Assembly: GCF_034479515.1 (NCBI RefSeq)
Contig: NZ_CP140152.1
Coordinates: forward strand, 3,968,001 to 4,032,000
Reading direction: 5' to 3'
Source of the DNA: Duganella zoogloeoides
GTDB lineage: Bacteria; Pseudomonadota; Gammaproteobacteria; Burkholderiales; Burkholderiaceae_D
Length of the DNA: 64,000 bases
Shown: positions 10,751-20,700 of the stretch, piece after piece
Layout of the letters: every line of letters starts with the position of its first letter
Position numbering within the stretch: the first letter of the stretch is position 1
The notes under the pieces: model-generated
Seen by the model: the letters and a program-made list of their open reading frames with translations, nothing else
Database searches by the model: none
Told to the model about the DNA's origin: nothing
Program-made: the position numbers and the translations under genes

Positions 10751-10836
10751 GGAGACATCCAGCAAAATTCGACAGGGCGACAATATACACTGCTGTCGGC
10801 CTGCCGTTGCCCACTACCTCTCCCCGCCCTCACGCA

Positions 10837-13800
10837 TCAAAACTTGTACGTCGCCCCCACAAAATACCGCCGCCCCGACCACGCCAGCTCATTCCTCCGC
10901 TCCTTCGAGCCCGAGTTCAGGTACTGCGCCTCGTCCGTCAGGTTCTTGCCCTCCACCGACAAGGTCAGGTTCTCGGTGACGCGCAATTGCAGCTTGGCGT
11001 CCAGGTAGCCGACCGCTTCCGCGTACACGGGCAGCGAGGCGTTGGCGTCCACGGTGCCGGTGTAGTAGCTGTCGCGGTAGTTGTAGGCCAGGCGGGCATT
11101 CCATTTGCCCAGGTCGTACCACACGCCCACGTTGTAGCTGTTGCGCGACATGCCCGGGTAAGGCAGCACGGTGTTGTCGAGCGGGTTGAGCAGTTCCTTG
11201 CCGGTGGCGTACGAGAACGTCATGCGGGTGTAGTTGGCGTCCAGGCCCAGGCCGCCGAAAGCGCCCGGCAGCATGGTCAGCGCGGTGCGGCCGGCCAGTT
11301 CCCAGCCCTTGGTCACCGCGCCTTCGCTGTTGATCGACGTTTTCAAGTCCCAGCGCTGGCCGTTGTTGAACACGTCCACGCCGGGCAGGATGACGTCGTT
11401 CTGGATGTAGCTGCTGATGTCCTTGCGGAAGAACGCCAGCGACAACTGCGAATCGCGCGACGGATACCATTCCACGCTCACGTCCTTGTTGGTGGCGCGG
11501 AACGGTTTCAGGTTGACGTTGCCGCCAACGCAATCATCGGCGCTGCCGTCACCGCCGAACTGCGACTGGCCGCTGTTGGCGATGCAGTTGACGGTGGGCG
11601 TCAGGCGGTCGATGAACGGCCGCGCCATCACCTTGCCCCAGCCCAGGCGGGCGACCAGCGTGTTGGGCACGAACCAGGCGGCCAGGTTGAAGCTTGGCAG
11701 CGTGTCGCTGTACTTGTTGCGCACGGTGACGATGTCGTTGGCCAGCACGGTTTCCACGCGGGCGTTGGTGGCGGGGTTGGCTGAATAGGCGCGGTATGAA
11801 CGCAAGCCGGTGGCGCGGGCTTCGGTGCCGGCGTAGCGCAGGCCGATATTGCCGTCCAGCGCCACGCCGTACAGCTCGTGCTCGAAGTCGGCACGCACGT
11901 AGAACGCCTTGATTTTCTCTTCGACGGCAAACTGCGGCGGCATCGGGTAGGACTTGCCGTCGCTGCCGATCGAGTTGCGCAGCAGGTCATGGTTGTAGCG
12001 GGTCAGATCGAAATACTGGGCCGAGTTGGCAAAGCTGGGTGCGGTCCAGCCGTTCGGGTAGCCGGACAGGCCGTCGTAGCCGCTCAGGAACGAGCCCGGC
12101 GTGTTGGTGCGGATCGCATCGACCAGTTGCTGCATCTGGGTGCCGCTGACGTAACGCGTGGTGTTGTTGGCGGTCAGGCCGGTGCCATAGACGGTGTTGC
12201 CGCCGTTGCGCAGCACGCCGGACGTGTTGAGCGGATCGAAAATGATTTCGTGGCGCACCTCGGGGCTGCGCACGGTGACGTCGTCGGCCGTGGTGCTGGG
12301 ATCGCCGCCGGCCAGGTAGCCGGTCCAGCGGTATTGCTCGGACGTGGACTTGCGGCCCTGCCCGCCGAAGTGCAAGGTGGTCAAAAACGGCATGTCGGGC
12401 CGGTACTTGAGGTCGAGCTTGACCTGGTCCTCGCCGTTATCGGTAAACGATGGCTGGTACTGCGAGATGATGCGGGTATAGACGTTGCTGTTGTTGGGAT
12501 CGAAGCCGGCCGGGAAGATAAACTTGGGCAAGCCCTGCTGGTCGAAATTGACCTTCAAGCCGGGAACATTGGCCTCCATCACGATGTTGTTGGTATTGAG
12601 CTCGTAGTACGAGCTGGTCTTGGCCACCAGGCCTTCGGCCGACCAGTCGCCGCTTTTCCAGTTGAAGCCGCCCGAGCGGTAGTCGGACTTGATGTTGAGC
12701 GCAAAGTCGCGCGCGGCCGTGCTGAAGTTGTACGAGGCGCCCTCTCCCGGCACGTTCTGGCAGGTACCGGACGTAAACGACGTCATCACGTGGTTGGTGA
12801 AACTCATGCCGGCCGGGGTCACGCCGGCGGTTGGCTCCGCGCACGATGCCGCCGGGGTGGCCAGCGGTGCGCCGTTGGCGCCGTAGACGGGCGCCACGCC
12901 CGAGGTCGAGAACCGCTTGATGGAACCGAAATCGGTCACATAGTTACGGTCGTTGAGCATCTGCTTCTGGTTATTCTTGTTGTAGCGCCCCCAGACATTG
13001 AGGTTGTTGTCGATCTTGTACTGGGCGGTGAGCTCGGCGCTGGAACGGTTGTGGTCGCGGGTCCAGATGCCATAGCGTGGCACGCCGGGAGAATAGTCGA
13101 ACCACTGGCTGTCGCAGGCGGTCTTGTCGGCGCCGGACAGGGCTGCGCAACCGCCCTTGGCAGTGACGGCCGCCGCGCGCGGGTTGAGGCTGGTATTGGT
13201 TTTCTCGGGCGACTGGTCCCAGTCGCGGAAGTAGCGCCAGTTACTGTTGCGCACGTAATCGTTTTGGGTATACACCTTGTCATAGACCAGGTTGGCCATC
13301 AGGCCCAGCCGGCCGTCGAGGAATTTGTCGGCCAGCAGCAGGCTGCCGCGCGGCTGGGCGCCGCCCCGGCTGCTGCTTTGTTCACCCTCGAGCTTGACCA
13401 CGACGGTGCGGGTTTTAAAGTCGAGCGGCAGGTTGGTCTTGATGCTGACGGTGCCGCCGATGCCGCCCTCGGTCTGGTCGGCGGTCACGCCCTTGTACAC
13501 GTCGATCGACTTGATCAGCTCGGCCGGCAGCTCGCGCAGCTCGGCGCCGCGCCCGGCCGTGCCATTGGTGCTGAGCACCGACAGGCCATTGATCTCGATG
13601 CGGTTGAGGTTGGCCTCCACGCCACGGATATTGACTTGCGAACCCTCGCCAAAGTCGCGCGAGAGCTGCACGCCGGTCACGCGCGACAGCGCCTCGCCCA
13701 CGTTCTTGTCGGGGAATTCCCCGATATCCTCGGCGACGATGGAATCGACCACGGTGGACGCATTCTTCTTGCGGTCGATGGCGCCAGCCACCGATTGACG

Positions 13801-13935
13801 GGTGCCGGACACCACCACCACGTTGTCGGGTTCGGCATTGGCGGGTTTGGTTTGGGCCAATACGGTCGGAGTGGCCAGGAGGGCAAGCGCGCCGGCGACT
13901 GCGGCGGAGATGACGGTGGAACGAGGCAAAGGCAT
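10837..13935 (-). CDS. Large TonB-dependent receptor (TIGR01782-like)
   Basis: A 1032-residue outer-membrane receptor. It has a signal peptide (cleavage near LATPTVLAQ), an early TonB-box-like stretch (DNVVVVSGT), a plug domain (FPDKNVGEALSRVTGVQLSRDFGEG, then VNIRGVEANLNRIEINGLS) and a beta-barrel ending in the aromatic residue of YFVGATYKF. The plug wording and size match the subfamily common in Xanthomonas, Caulobacter and Oxalobacteraceae, often tied to carbohydrate or complex nutrient uptake. The ATG at 13933-13935 follows GGGAG with 5-nt spacing and is chosen over an in-frame start four codons upstream. A sodium symporter follows on the same strand. The ligand is unknown. Confidence 0.92.
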   Translation of the reverse strand: MPLPRSTVISAAVAGALALLATPTVLAQTKPANAEPDNVVVVSGTRQSVAGAIDRKKNASTVVDSIVAEDIGEFPDKNVGEALSRVTGVQLSRDFGEGSQVNIRGVEANLNRIEINGLSVLSTNGTAGRGAELRELPAELIKSIDVYKGVTADQTEGGIGGTVSIKTNLPLDFKTRTVVVKLEGEQSSSRGGAQPRGSLLLADKFLDGRLGLMANLVYDKVYTQNDYVRNSNWRYFRDWDQSPEKTNTSLNPRAAAVTAKGGCAALSGADKTACDSQWFDYSPGVPRYGIWTRDHNRSSAELTAQYKIDNNLNVWGRYNKNNQKQMLNDRNYVTDFGSIKRFSTSGVAPVYGANGAPLATPAASCAEPTAGVTPAGMSFTNHVMTSFTSGTCQNVPGEGASYNFSTAARDFALNIKSDYRSGGFNWKSGDWSAEGLVAKTSSYYELNTNNIVMEANVPGLKVNFDQQGLPKFIFPAGFDPNNSNVYTRIISQYQPSFTDNGEDQVKLDLKYRPDMPFLTTLHFGGQGRKSTSEQYRWTGYLAGGDPSTTADDVTVRSPEVRHEIIFDPLNTSGVLRNGGNTVYGTGLTANNTTRYVSGTQMQQLVDAIRTNTPGSFLSGYDGLSGYPNGWTAPSFANSAQYFDLTRYNHDLLRNSIGSDGKSYPMPPQFAVEEKIKAFYVRADFEHELYGVALDGNIGLRYAGTEARATGLRSYRAYSANPATNARVETVLANDIVTVRNKYSDTLPSFNLAAWFVPNTLVARLGWGKVMARPFIDRLTPTVNCIANSGQSQFGGDGSADDCVGGNVNLKPFRATNKDVSVEWYPSRDSQLSLAFFRKDISSYIQNDVILPGVDVFNNGQRWDLKTSINSEGAVTKGWELAGRTALTMLPGAFGGLGLDANYTRMTFSYATGKELLNPLDNTVLPYPGMSRNSYNVGVWYDLGKWNARLAYNYRDSYYTGTVDANASLPVYAEAVGYLDAKLQLRVTENLTLSVEGKNLTDEAQYLNSGSKERRNELAWSGRRYFVGATYKF

Positions 13936-14321
13936 GATGTCTCCCAAAATCGTTGTTGTTTTGGATATTTGACCTGCCTGATCATCTTAGGAGAAGAAAC
14001 TTTCTAAAAATCCTGGACCTTGCAAACAGTCATCGACATGACTTTTTGAAAAGCTGCACGTTGGGAGCATGCAACATGAAACGCGCCGGTCGCGGCCGGG
14101 CTTTGGTGTTATTCTGTCCGCATCTGTGACAAGTTAATAAGATAAACATCGTGACAATTCGATAGATTGCTGGTGCAATCCTTCGCCCTCATGGTATTGC
14201 GCGGCAGTGCTTGCAAATGGTGGTGTTTCCACAAGGCTAAAAAATCGCTAATATAGCCGCGATAATTTGCATCAAACATGCCATCAACAGTAGCAATCCG
14301 CAGCAACGCGTTGGAAATACA
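13936..14321. promoter_or_regulatory. 386-bp divergent intergenic region before the tubulin-like operon
   Basis: No convincing gene lies here; short open frames on the minus strand (14109-14306 and 14237-14437) have no recognisable product. The region is AT-richer than its surroundings. It must hold the promoter of the leftward receptor and of the rightward tubulin-like operon. A TAATAT element near 14250 could be a -10 for the operon, with only a weak -35 (TTTCCA) at the right distance. I see no clear operator. Confidence 0.35.
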
Positions 14322-15800
14322 ATGACTTTAGAAAAGACTGGGGAATGGCATCTGGGGTCGGGCACCTGGCAGGTCCAGGATCTTGCCGACCGCAACCACG
14401 GTCCACAACTGGTGCGCACGCGCCTGGGCCATGACATCGCGCCCGACCTGCTGCCTGCCGATATCGCCAGCCTGATGCAGGCGCGCGCCGCCGATGGCGC
14501 GGCAGCGCTCTACCCGCCCGAGTTCCATTACTCGCCCGTCAACGGCGCCAGGCTGGCGACGCCGCCAGCGTCCGGCGCGCCGTGGGTGCCGCCAGCGGGC
14601 GCCTACCCGGTGCGCCAGGTCACGCAAGGCCACGTGGTGGGCCTGCGCCAGACCTCGGTCCCCCTGCACTTGCAGGACAAGGCCGGGTTCCACGCCGAGA
14701 GCGAGCCGGCCGCACGCATCAAGCTGCCGCCCAGCGGCGACTACCAGTTCATCTCCGCCCCGTTCGGCACCCACGCCAACGCGCTGCTGGCTGTGAATCC
14801 CGAAAAGGGAAGCCTGTTCGCGTGGCTGCCGGCCAGCGCGCGCTGGGCGCCGCTGCATGGCGTCGGTGGCGTGTTCTTGGCGGAATCGAATTTGCCCTAC
14901 GCCGCCTGGCGTGCCGAGCTGCACTACAACTTCAACAGCCGCGTGTTTGTCGCCACCGATGCGGGCCTGGCCTGCGTCACGCCCGACCTGGCGGCCCTCC
15001 AGTACGAAGTGCGCTATGCCGGCGACGGGCCGGCCGTCGGCGCCCCGTTGACCTTCCAGGGCCTGGTGTGGGCGCCGGTGCAGCAAGGCCCCGGCCAGGT
15101 GGCGCTGGTGAGCCTGGACGCCAACGGCCAGCCCGGCGCGCCGGTACTGCTCAACGATGCGCCGCCGCTGTTCGGCATGGGCGCGCCGGTCGGCTATGGC
15201 CGCACGGCGATCTGGCCGTGCATGACCGGCCAACTGGTCTTGCAGCGCAAGCCCGATGGCGGTTTTGCTGCGCAATTTTTCCCGTGGCCGGCCGGCATGG
15301 CGCCGCAGTTCGCGTTCGGCAGTCCGTACCTGGCCAAGGACGGCGACCTGTGGCAGTTGTGCTTTGACAGCAACAACCACAGCTACGCCTACGTGGCGCT
15401 GGGCAAGCCCCTGCCCGAGATCGAACCGGCGCTGGGTCCGCGTCTGTCGTCCGGCGCCATGAACTACCGCTTCGCCACCAAGCACCACCAGGCGCCGTGG
15501 ACCGAACCCGAGCACGGCGACGACGGCGCCACCAACGCGGTGGTGATTCCCCTGCTCGAGGTCGGTCCGCGCAGCACCATCGGCATCAAGCTGGCCAGCA
15601 CGGTGGCTGTCGCGCAAACGCTGGCCTCCACCGACCGCCTGCGCTTCCAGCTGGTGTGGGACGACCACGACGGCGAAACCACGTTCAACACCAGCGTGCT
15701 GCCGCAACCGTGGACCTTGCGCCTGTTCACCCACGACGGCAAGGTGTGGGCCTACCACCCCGAGCTCAAAGACATCCTCGGCTGGAACCTGACAGCATGA
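14322..15800 (+). CDS. Uncharacterised soluble protein, possible beta-propeller, first gene of tubulin-like operon
   Basis: I do not recognise a named family. The 492-residue product has no signal peptide and no membrane helix, so it is predicted to be cytoplasmic. From about residue 140 on, blocks of some 50-60 residues repeat a pattern of short hydrophobic strands with Gly/Asp/Ala turns (ALLAVNPEKGSLFAWLP; RVFVATDAGLACVTPDL; QVALVSLDANGQPGAPVLL; SPYLAKDGDLWQLCFD). This suggests a beta-propeller or other all-beta repeat fold. A Pro-rich stretch occurs near residues 75-95 (TPPASGAPWVPPAGAYP). Its stop overlaps the next gene by 4 bp (ATGA), so the two are translationally coupled. Being first in the operon of a tubulin-like protein suggests a scaffold role, which is inference. 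Confidence 0.75.
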   Translation: MTLEKTGEWHLGSGTWQVQDLADRNHGPQLVRTRLGHDIAPDLLPADIASLMQARAADGAAALYPPEFHYSPVNGARLATPPASGAPWVPPAGAYPVRQVTQGHVVGLRQTSVPLHLQDKAGFHAESEPAARIKLPPSGDYQFISAPFGTHANALLAVNPEKGSLFAWLPASARWAPLHGVGGVFLAESNLPYAAWRAELHYNFNSRVFVATDAGLACVTPDLAALQYEVRYAGDGPAVGAPLTFQGLVWAPVQQGPGQVALVSLDANGQPGAPVLLNDAPPLFGMGAPVGYGRTAIWPCMTGQLVLQRKPDGGFAAQFFPWPAGMAPQFAFGSPYLAKDGDLWQLCFDSNNHSYAYVALGKPLPEIEPALGPRLSSGAMNYRFATKHHQAPWTEPEHGDDGATNAVVIPLLEVGPRSTIGIKLASTVAVAQTLASTDRLRFQLVWDDHDGETTFNTSVLPQPWTLRLFTHDGKVWAYHPELKDILGWNLTA

Positions 15801-17272
15801 ACCTCACCCGACTCCTGGCCGCCATAGTAATGTTGTTGGCGGCGCCGGCCCATGCCGCCATCCAGCAAGCTTTCCTGGTACAAAACTCGGGCTGGGTGGA
15901 ACCGTTTTACCTCGATCCCGCCTCGCAACTCAAACCCTTGGTCGCGGCCGTGGCGCAGGCGGCGGCCGAGTCTGACGATACCGTCCACGTGCTGGCATTC
16001 AGCCAGGGCACGGTAGGCAATGTTTCGCCGCGCGTATTGGGTACGTCGCGTGGCGCGGCCAGTGTCGCGCAGTTGCTCGCCCCACTGACGCTGGCGCGCA
16101 AGACCACGGCGCCTGGCGCGGCGCTGGCCGATACCGATTTCCAGGAAGCAGTGACCAAGACCATCACTGGTTCGTTCAAGGCCGCGCCCGGCATCGTCTG
16201 GATTTTCACCAACAACAAGAACAGCCCCGGCAACGATCCGGCCACCGCCGCCCGCAACCGCGACTTTTATCGCCTGCTGCACCTGGAACCGTCGATCACC
16301 AAGACCGTGGTGTTCCCGCTCAAGATGCCGGTGCAGGGCAAGCTGTATGCGGCCAAGGGCTTGATGGTGTACGCGCTGGCCTACGGCCAGCCGGCGGCCG
16401 ACGCCCTCACCCGCATCCTCGCCAACGACCGCCTGCAGAAAGTGCTCACCCGTCCGCCGCTGCGTTTGAAGCCGGTGGACCAGGACGCGCTGCGCATCGT
16501 GCCGGAGCGCCTGCTTGATGCGCCCAATATGCGCGCCAGCCTGGGCAGCGATGGCCGCACCCTGGTGCTCGACGTCGATGCCGCCGCGCTGGCGCCCACC
16601 GTGCACCTGAAGGCGTCGCTGCAAAACCTGTTTTACCCGTACGTGATCGCCCTCGCCGATGTGGGCGCCACCCTGGCTGCCGGCAAGCACAGCGTGCCGG
16701 TGCAGGTGGCGCCGGCCGCGATTGCCAACCTGGCGCCCGGCGCGCGCCAGGCGGTGGACGTGCAGTTCCACCTGCCGGTCGAGCAAGTGCCATCGCCATG
16801 GTCGAGCCAGGCGATTGCCGCCATGGGCAAGCAGGTGCTGCTGCCGATGCGCGTCACGCTCGGCCTCGAGCGCCAGAAGCTGACCTTGCCGGACTCGTTC
16901 AATGCCGACATGCAGGCGCTGTTCCCGGGCGACCCGATTTCCGAAGTGCTTCTGCCGCCCGAGAGCGTGAACAGCTCGCGCGCCGTGGTGCCGCTGCTGG
17001 TGCGCGTGCAATATCCGCTGTTGCCGGTGCTGGTGATCATGGGCTCGGTGCTGGCGCTGCTCGGCGGCGGCGCGGCGTTTGCCGTGCTGGCCACGCGCAG
17101 CAAGCGCTACGCGGTGCAGGTCGATGGCGCACTGCGCCACGTGGTCATCAAACCGTACCAGACCACCGAGGTGCGCGACCTCGACGGCAACGTGGTGGGC
17201 ACGCTGCGGCGCGGCCTCGGCAAGCCGGTCGTGGCGCGCGTGGCCGATGGCCACAGCTTGCGCCTGGCCTGA
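15797..17272 (+). CDS. Secreted, C-terminally anchored protein with vWA-like N-domain
   Basis: 491 residues. A signal peptide (MNLTRLLAAIVMLLAAPAHA, cut near residue 20) leads into a domain whose pattern resembles a von Willebrand A fold: strand QQAFLVQNSGW, helix LKPLVAAVAQAAAE, strand TVHVLAFSQGT, and later GIVWIFTNNKN followed by an acidic/Asn loop. The MIDAS motif DxSxS is not present (QNSGW stands in its place), so metal binding is doubtful. Near residues 407-432 there is one membrane helix (LPVLVIMGSVLALLGGGAAF), then a cytoplasmic tail of about 60 residues with beta character. It is coupled by a 4-bp overlap to the gene before it. The vWA call is inference; alternatives are other Rossmann-like periplasmic domains. 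Confidence 0.72.
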   Translation: MNLTRLLAAIVMLLAAPAHAAIQQAFLVQNSGWVEPFYLDPASQLKPLVAAVAQAAAESDDTVHVLAFSQGTVGNVSPRVLGTSRGAASVAQLLAPLTLARKTTAPGAALADTDFQEAVTKTITGSFKAAPGIVWIFTNNKNSPGNDPATAARNRDFYRLLHLEPSITKTVVFPLKMPVQGKLYAAKGLMVYALAYGQPAADALTRILANDRLQKVLTRPPLRLKPVDQDALRIVPERLLDAPNMRASLGSDGRTLVLDVDAAALAPTVHLKASLQNLFYPYVIALADVGATLAAGKHSVPVQVAPAAIANLAPGARQAVDVQFHLPVEQVPSPWSSQAIAAMGKQVLLPMRVTLGLERQKLTLPDSFNADMQALFPGDPISEVLLPPESVNSSRAVVPLLVRVQYPLLPVLVIMGSVLALLGGGAAFAVLATRSKRYAVQVDGALRHVVIKPYQTTEVRDLDGNVVGTLRRGLGKPVVARVADGHSLRLA

Positions 17273-17311
17273 TTTTTACTTTTACTTTTACCCGCCAAGG
17301 AGGCACACCAG

Positions 17312-17749
17312 ATGGCCCAGGATAACAAAGACACCGGCTTCGCACTGCCAGCGCCGGACGCCGGCAAGACGCCGCCAGCCGCAACGGAACAGCCGGCAAC
17401 CCCGGCAACCACCACTGACACTACCACCACCGAGATGCCGGTGCTGGCCGGCGCCGCCGACACGTCGTCGCGCGACCTGCTGGTGGGCGGCGGCATCCTG
17501 CTGGTGCTGTTCATCGCCTTCTTCTTCGCCCGGGGCGCGTATGCCAACGCGCTGGTGGTCAAGCGCGTGCCGCCGAACAAGGCCAACGCCGCCGGCTGGT
17601 GGCTGTTCGTGTTCCTGGCCAGTATTTCGACCGGCGTGGTGCTCGCTGCAGTCAACGCCGCCAAGTTCATGGCGCCGCTGATCATCGGCCCGATCCTGGC
17701 CGTGGCGCTGCTGGCGCTGGTGCTGACGTTCGTGTCGGGCCGCAGGTAA
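17312..17749 (+). CDS. Small membrane protein with Pro/Thr-rich cytoplasmic tail
   Basis: 145 residues, family not recognised. Residues 1-50 are a disordered Pro/Thr/Ala tail (PAPDAGKTPPAATEQPATP). Three membrane helices follow at about 54-73 (LLVGGGILLVLFIAFFFA), 93-113 (WWLFVFLASISTGVVLAAV) and 118-141. It has no signal peptide and is a likely inner-membrane component of the tubulin-like operon: it starts 39 bp after the previous gene and ends 33 bp before the tubulin-like gene. An AAGGAGG ribosome-binding site precedes the ATG. The Pro-rich tail could be a ligand for the GYF domain of the next protein (inference). Confidence 0.78.
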   Translation: MAQDNKDTGFALPAPDAGKTPPAATEQPATPATTTDTTTTEMPVLAGAADTSSRDLLVGGGILLVLFIAFFFARGAYANALVVKRVPPNKANAAGWWLFVFLASISTGVVLAAVNAAKFMAPLIIGPILAVALLALVLTFVSGRR

Positions 17750-17782
17750 AACAGGTACAGAAGCACACAACGAGAGTCGATC

Positions 17783-20700
17783 ATGGAAAATATTCACCAG
17801 GCACCGGGCGCCGGCGAGCGCAAGCAGGAACAGACCATCGAGCTGCGTCCCACGCTGTTCATCGGCATCGGCGGCACCGGCATGGAAGTGCTGATGCGCG
17901 TGCGCCGCCGCATCCTTAACACCATGTGGGGCGGCAATGGCGCGCGTACCCGGGTGGACAGCCTGGTCGATTTTCCGGTGGCACAGTTTATCCAGTTCGA
18001 CCTCGACACCGGCGCCGTGATCGACAGCGGCCGCGCCCAGACCGAAGACCTGCAATTCGAGCAGGTGAAGTTCACCGACGAAGACAAGATCGTCGAACCG
18101 TTCGACATGGACAAGTACAGCCGGGACGACGACGCGCTGGAACGCTATCCGCACATCAAGGAATGGCTGTCGCTCACGCCCAAGAAAATCCGCGAGCTTG
18201 GCATCGACCCGTCCAAGGGCGCCGGCCAGATCCGCGCCGTCTCGCGCCTGTACCTGTTCGACAAGTATGCCAAGGTGCGCGACAAGATCCGCCTGAAACT
18301 CAAGACCCTCAAGGCCAGCCTGTCGCACGAGCAGCAACTGAGCCAGCTGGGCCTGAAAATGGAAACCAGCAAGTTCCGCATCGTGGTGGTCGGGTCGGTG
18401 GCGGGCGGCACCGGTTCCGGCGCCTTCCTCGACATGGGCTTGCTGGCGCGCTGGCTGGCCAAGAACGAAGTGGGCAATGCCGACGTGGAACTGATGCTGT
18501 TCCTGCCGACCGGCTACTCCGGCGCCAACAAGGACCGCACCGAGGCCAATGGCTACGCCGCGCTGATGGAACTGGAATCGGCCATGCTCGGCAACAAGGG
18601 CTACGTGGGTCGCTGGGATACCCACGACCAGCCCGAACTGCCGCGCGAGCCGTACAACGAGGTGTACCTGATCGACTCGGGCAACCTGGCGCAGCAGCAC
18701 ACCAAGGACATCAAGGACGTCTACCACATGGTGGCCGACGCCCTGTTCGAAGATTTCGCGTCCGGCGACTTTGCCCGCCGCAAGCGCTCGGTGGCCGTCA
18801 ACCAGGCCCAGCACAAGAATTACCTGTTCGATGCGCTGGTGCCCAAGGCCCGCTTTGCCGACATGCGGCTGTCGTACGCGCGGCGCTATTCCGCCTTCGG
18901 CCAGGCCACGCTCGATACGCGCCAGGAAGCGCGCCACGACGAGCAGGCCCACCGCTGGGCCGGCGCCATGCTCAGGGCCTTTTTCGGCGTGGGCGGCAAC
19001 GACCTCGGCGTCAATCGCGCCACCGACCGCCAGCGCGACGAATTCATGGGCGCGCACATGGCGCTGCGCCCGTTCACGTTCAGCGACTTCCCGCAGTTTT
19101 CCGACCGCGGCGTGGAACTGCGCCGCTCGAACGGCGACTTCCTCGACTACCAAGTGGTCGAAGACCTGCTGCAAGACAAGAGCGGTCTGCTGCTGGCCGG
19201 CGTGGAGCAGCGCGTCAACGCCCGCATCGACGCCATCCGCACCGGTTTCGACCGCAAGGAATGGCCGCAGCAGGTGCGCGATGCGGTCAAACTGATGGAG
19301 CGCGATGCCGTGCGCGACCAGGACTCCACCGCCGACACCACTGAAGATCGCGTGGCCAAGCGCCGCCGCGAGCTGCTGGAAAAAATCAAGCAGAGCGTGC
19401 GCGACCAGCTGTACGCCTACCTCGACAACAAGGAATTCGGCGGGCTCGAATACGTGCTGTCGCTGGTCGAGCAGATCAAGGATCGGCTGGAAGCGCCAGG
19501 CTCGGGCCTGATGCCGGCGCTGGCCGTCAATGGCGAACGCTACCGCGAAATCAAGGAAGCCGTGCGCACCCGCGAATACGAGCGCTTGCTGAACAACCTC
19601 GAACAGACCCGTGGCGGCCTGTTCGGCGGCGGCGAAAAGCAGGCGGTGGCCGTGATGGACCACCTGCGCGTGGAAATTGCCAACGCGCTCAAATTCCACC
19701 TGCGCGCCAAGGCGGCCGAAGAAGCCGTGATCCTGATGCAGGACCTGTCGCACTGGCTGGGGCGCAAGACCGGCGTCGATGCCAAGGGCCGCGCCGTCTG
19801 GAGCGGACTGGTCGGTGAACTGCAGGCCGGCCGCGAGGCGGTGCTGGACATGCTGTCGCAACTGCAACTGGCCAACACCATCCTGCAGCAGGATCTCAAT
19901 AGCGACCACGCCACCCTGATCGCCATCCCCAGCAACACGCCCAATCAACCGCTGCCCGGGGCGCTGCAACTGCGCGAGTGGGCCGACGAAGCGTTCCGCG
20001 ACCTGGGCGGCTCCAAGACCCTGTTCCCGATGCTGGCCGACGCGGGCGAGCGCACCGTCATCCTGGTCAAGGTCAAGCGCATGGCCGAGCGCCAGTTGTC
20101 GCTCGCGACCGCCGTCGAAGGCGAGGCCATGCGCACCGACCCGCTGATCGAGTCGCTCGAGCAAATGTCGATCACCGAGCGGCTCGACCGCTTCCGCAAG
20201 CTGCTGGCCTGTGCCATGCCGTGGATCGACGCCAACCTGTCGGGCGACTTCACGGTGCGCGCCGACCAGTTCAAGTGTTTTATCGGCGTGGCCAATGCCG
20301 AACTGTTCAGCCGCAAGTTCCGCGCCGAGCTCGAATCTTGCGTGCCTACCCAGGCCGGCATCACGGCTGGGCAATTGTCGATCGTGGAGACCGGCATCCC
20401 GGGCCGCGCGGTGTGCTATTGCGAACTGTCGGGCGTGCCGATGACGGTGCTGCGCGGGCTGGAAGGCTGGCGCACCAGCTACCGCAAGGAAGCGGAAAAG
20501 AGCCCCACTCACACCCACATCGACTCCACCCAGTTCAGCCACCCGATGGTGCCCACCACCGACGAACTCAATCGCCTGGCCGAAGACTTCAAGCAATTCC
20601 TGCTGGCCGTGATGCTGGGCGTGCTCACGCGCTCGAGCCAGCGCATCGTGCCGCCGGGCCAATACCAGTTCGCGGTGGCGGCCGGCGACTTGCGCCGCAT

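Noticed and set aside
14109..14437. Two short minus-strand frames of 65 and 66 codons between the receptor and the tubulin-like operon
   Set aside because: No family, no clear ribosome-binding site, and the second overlaps the start of a better-supported gene.
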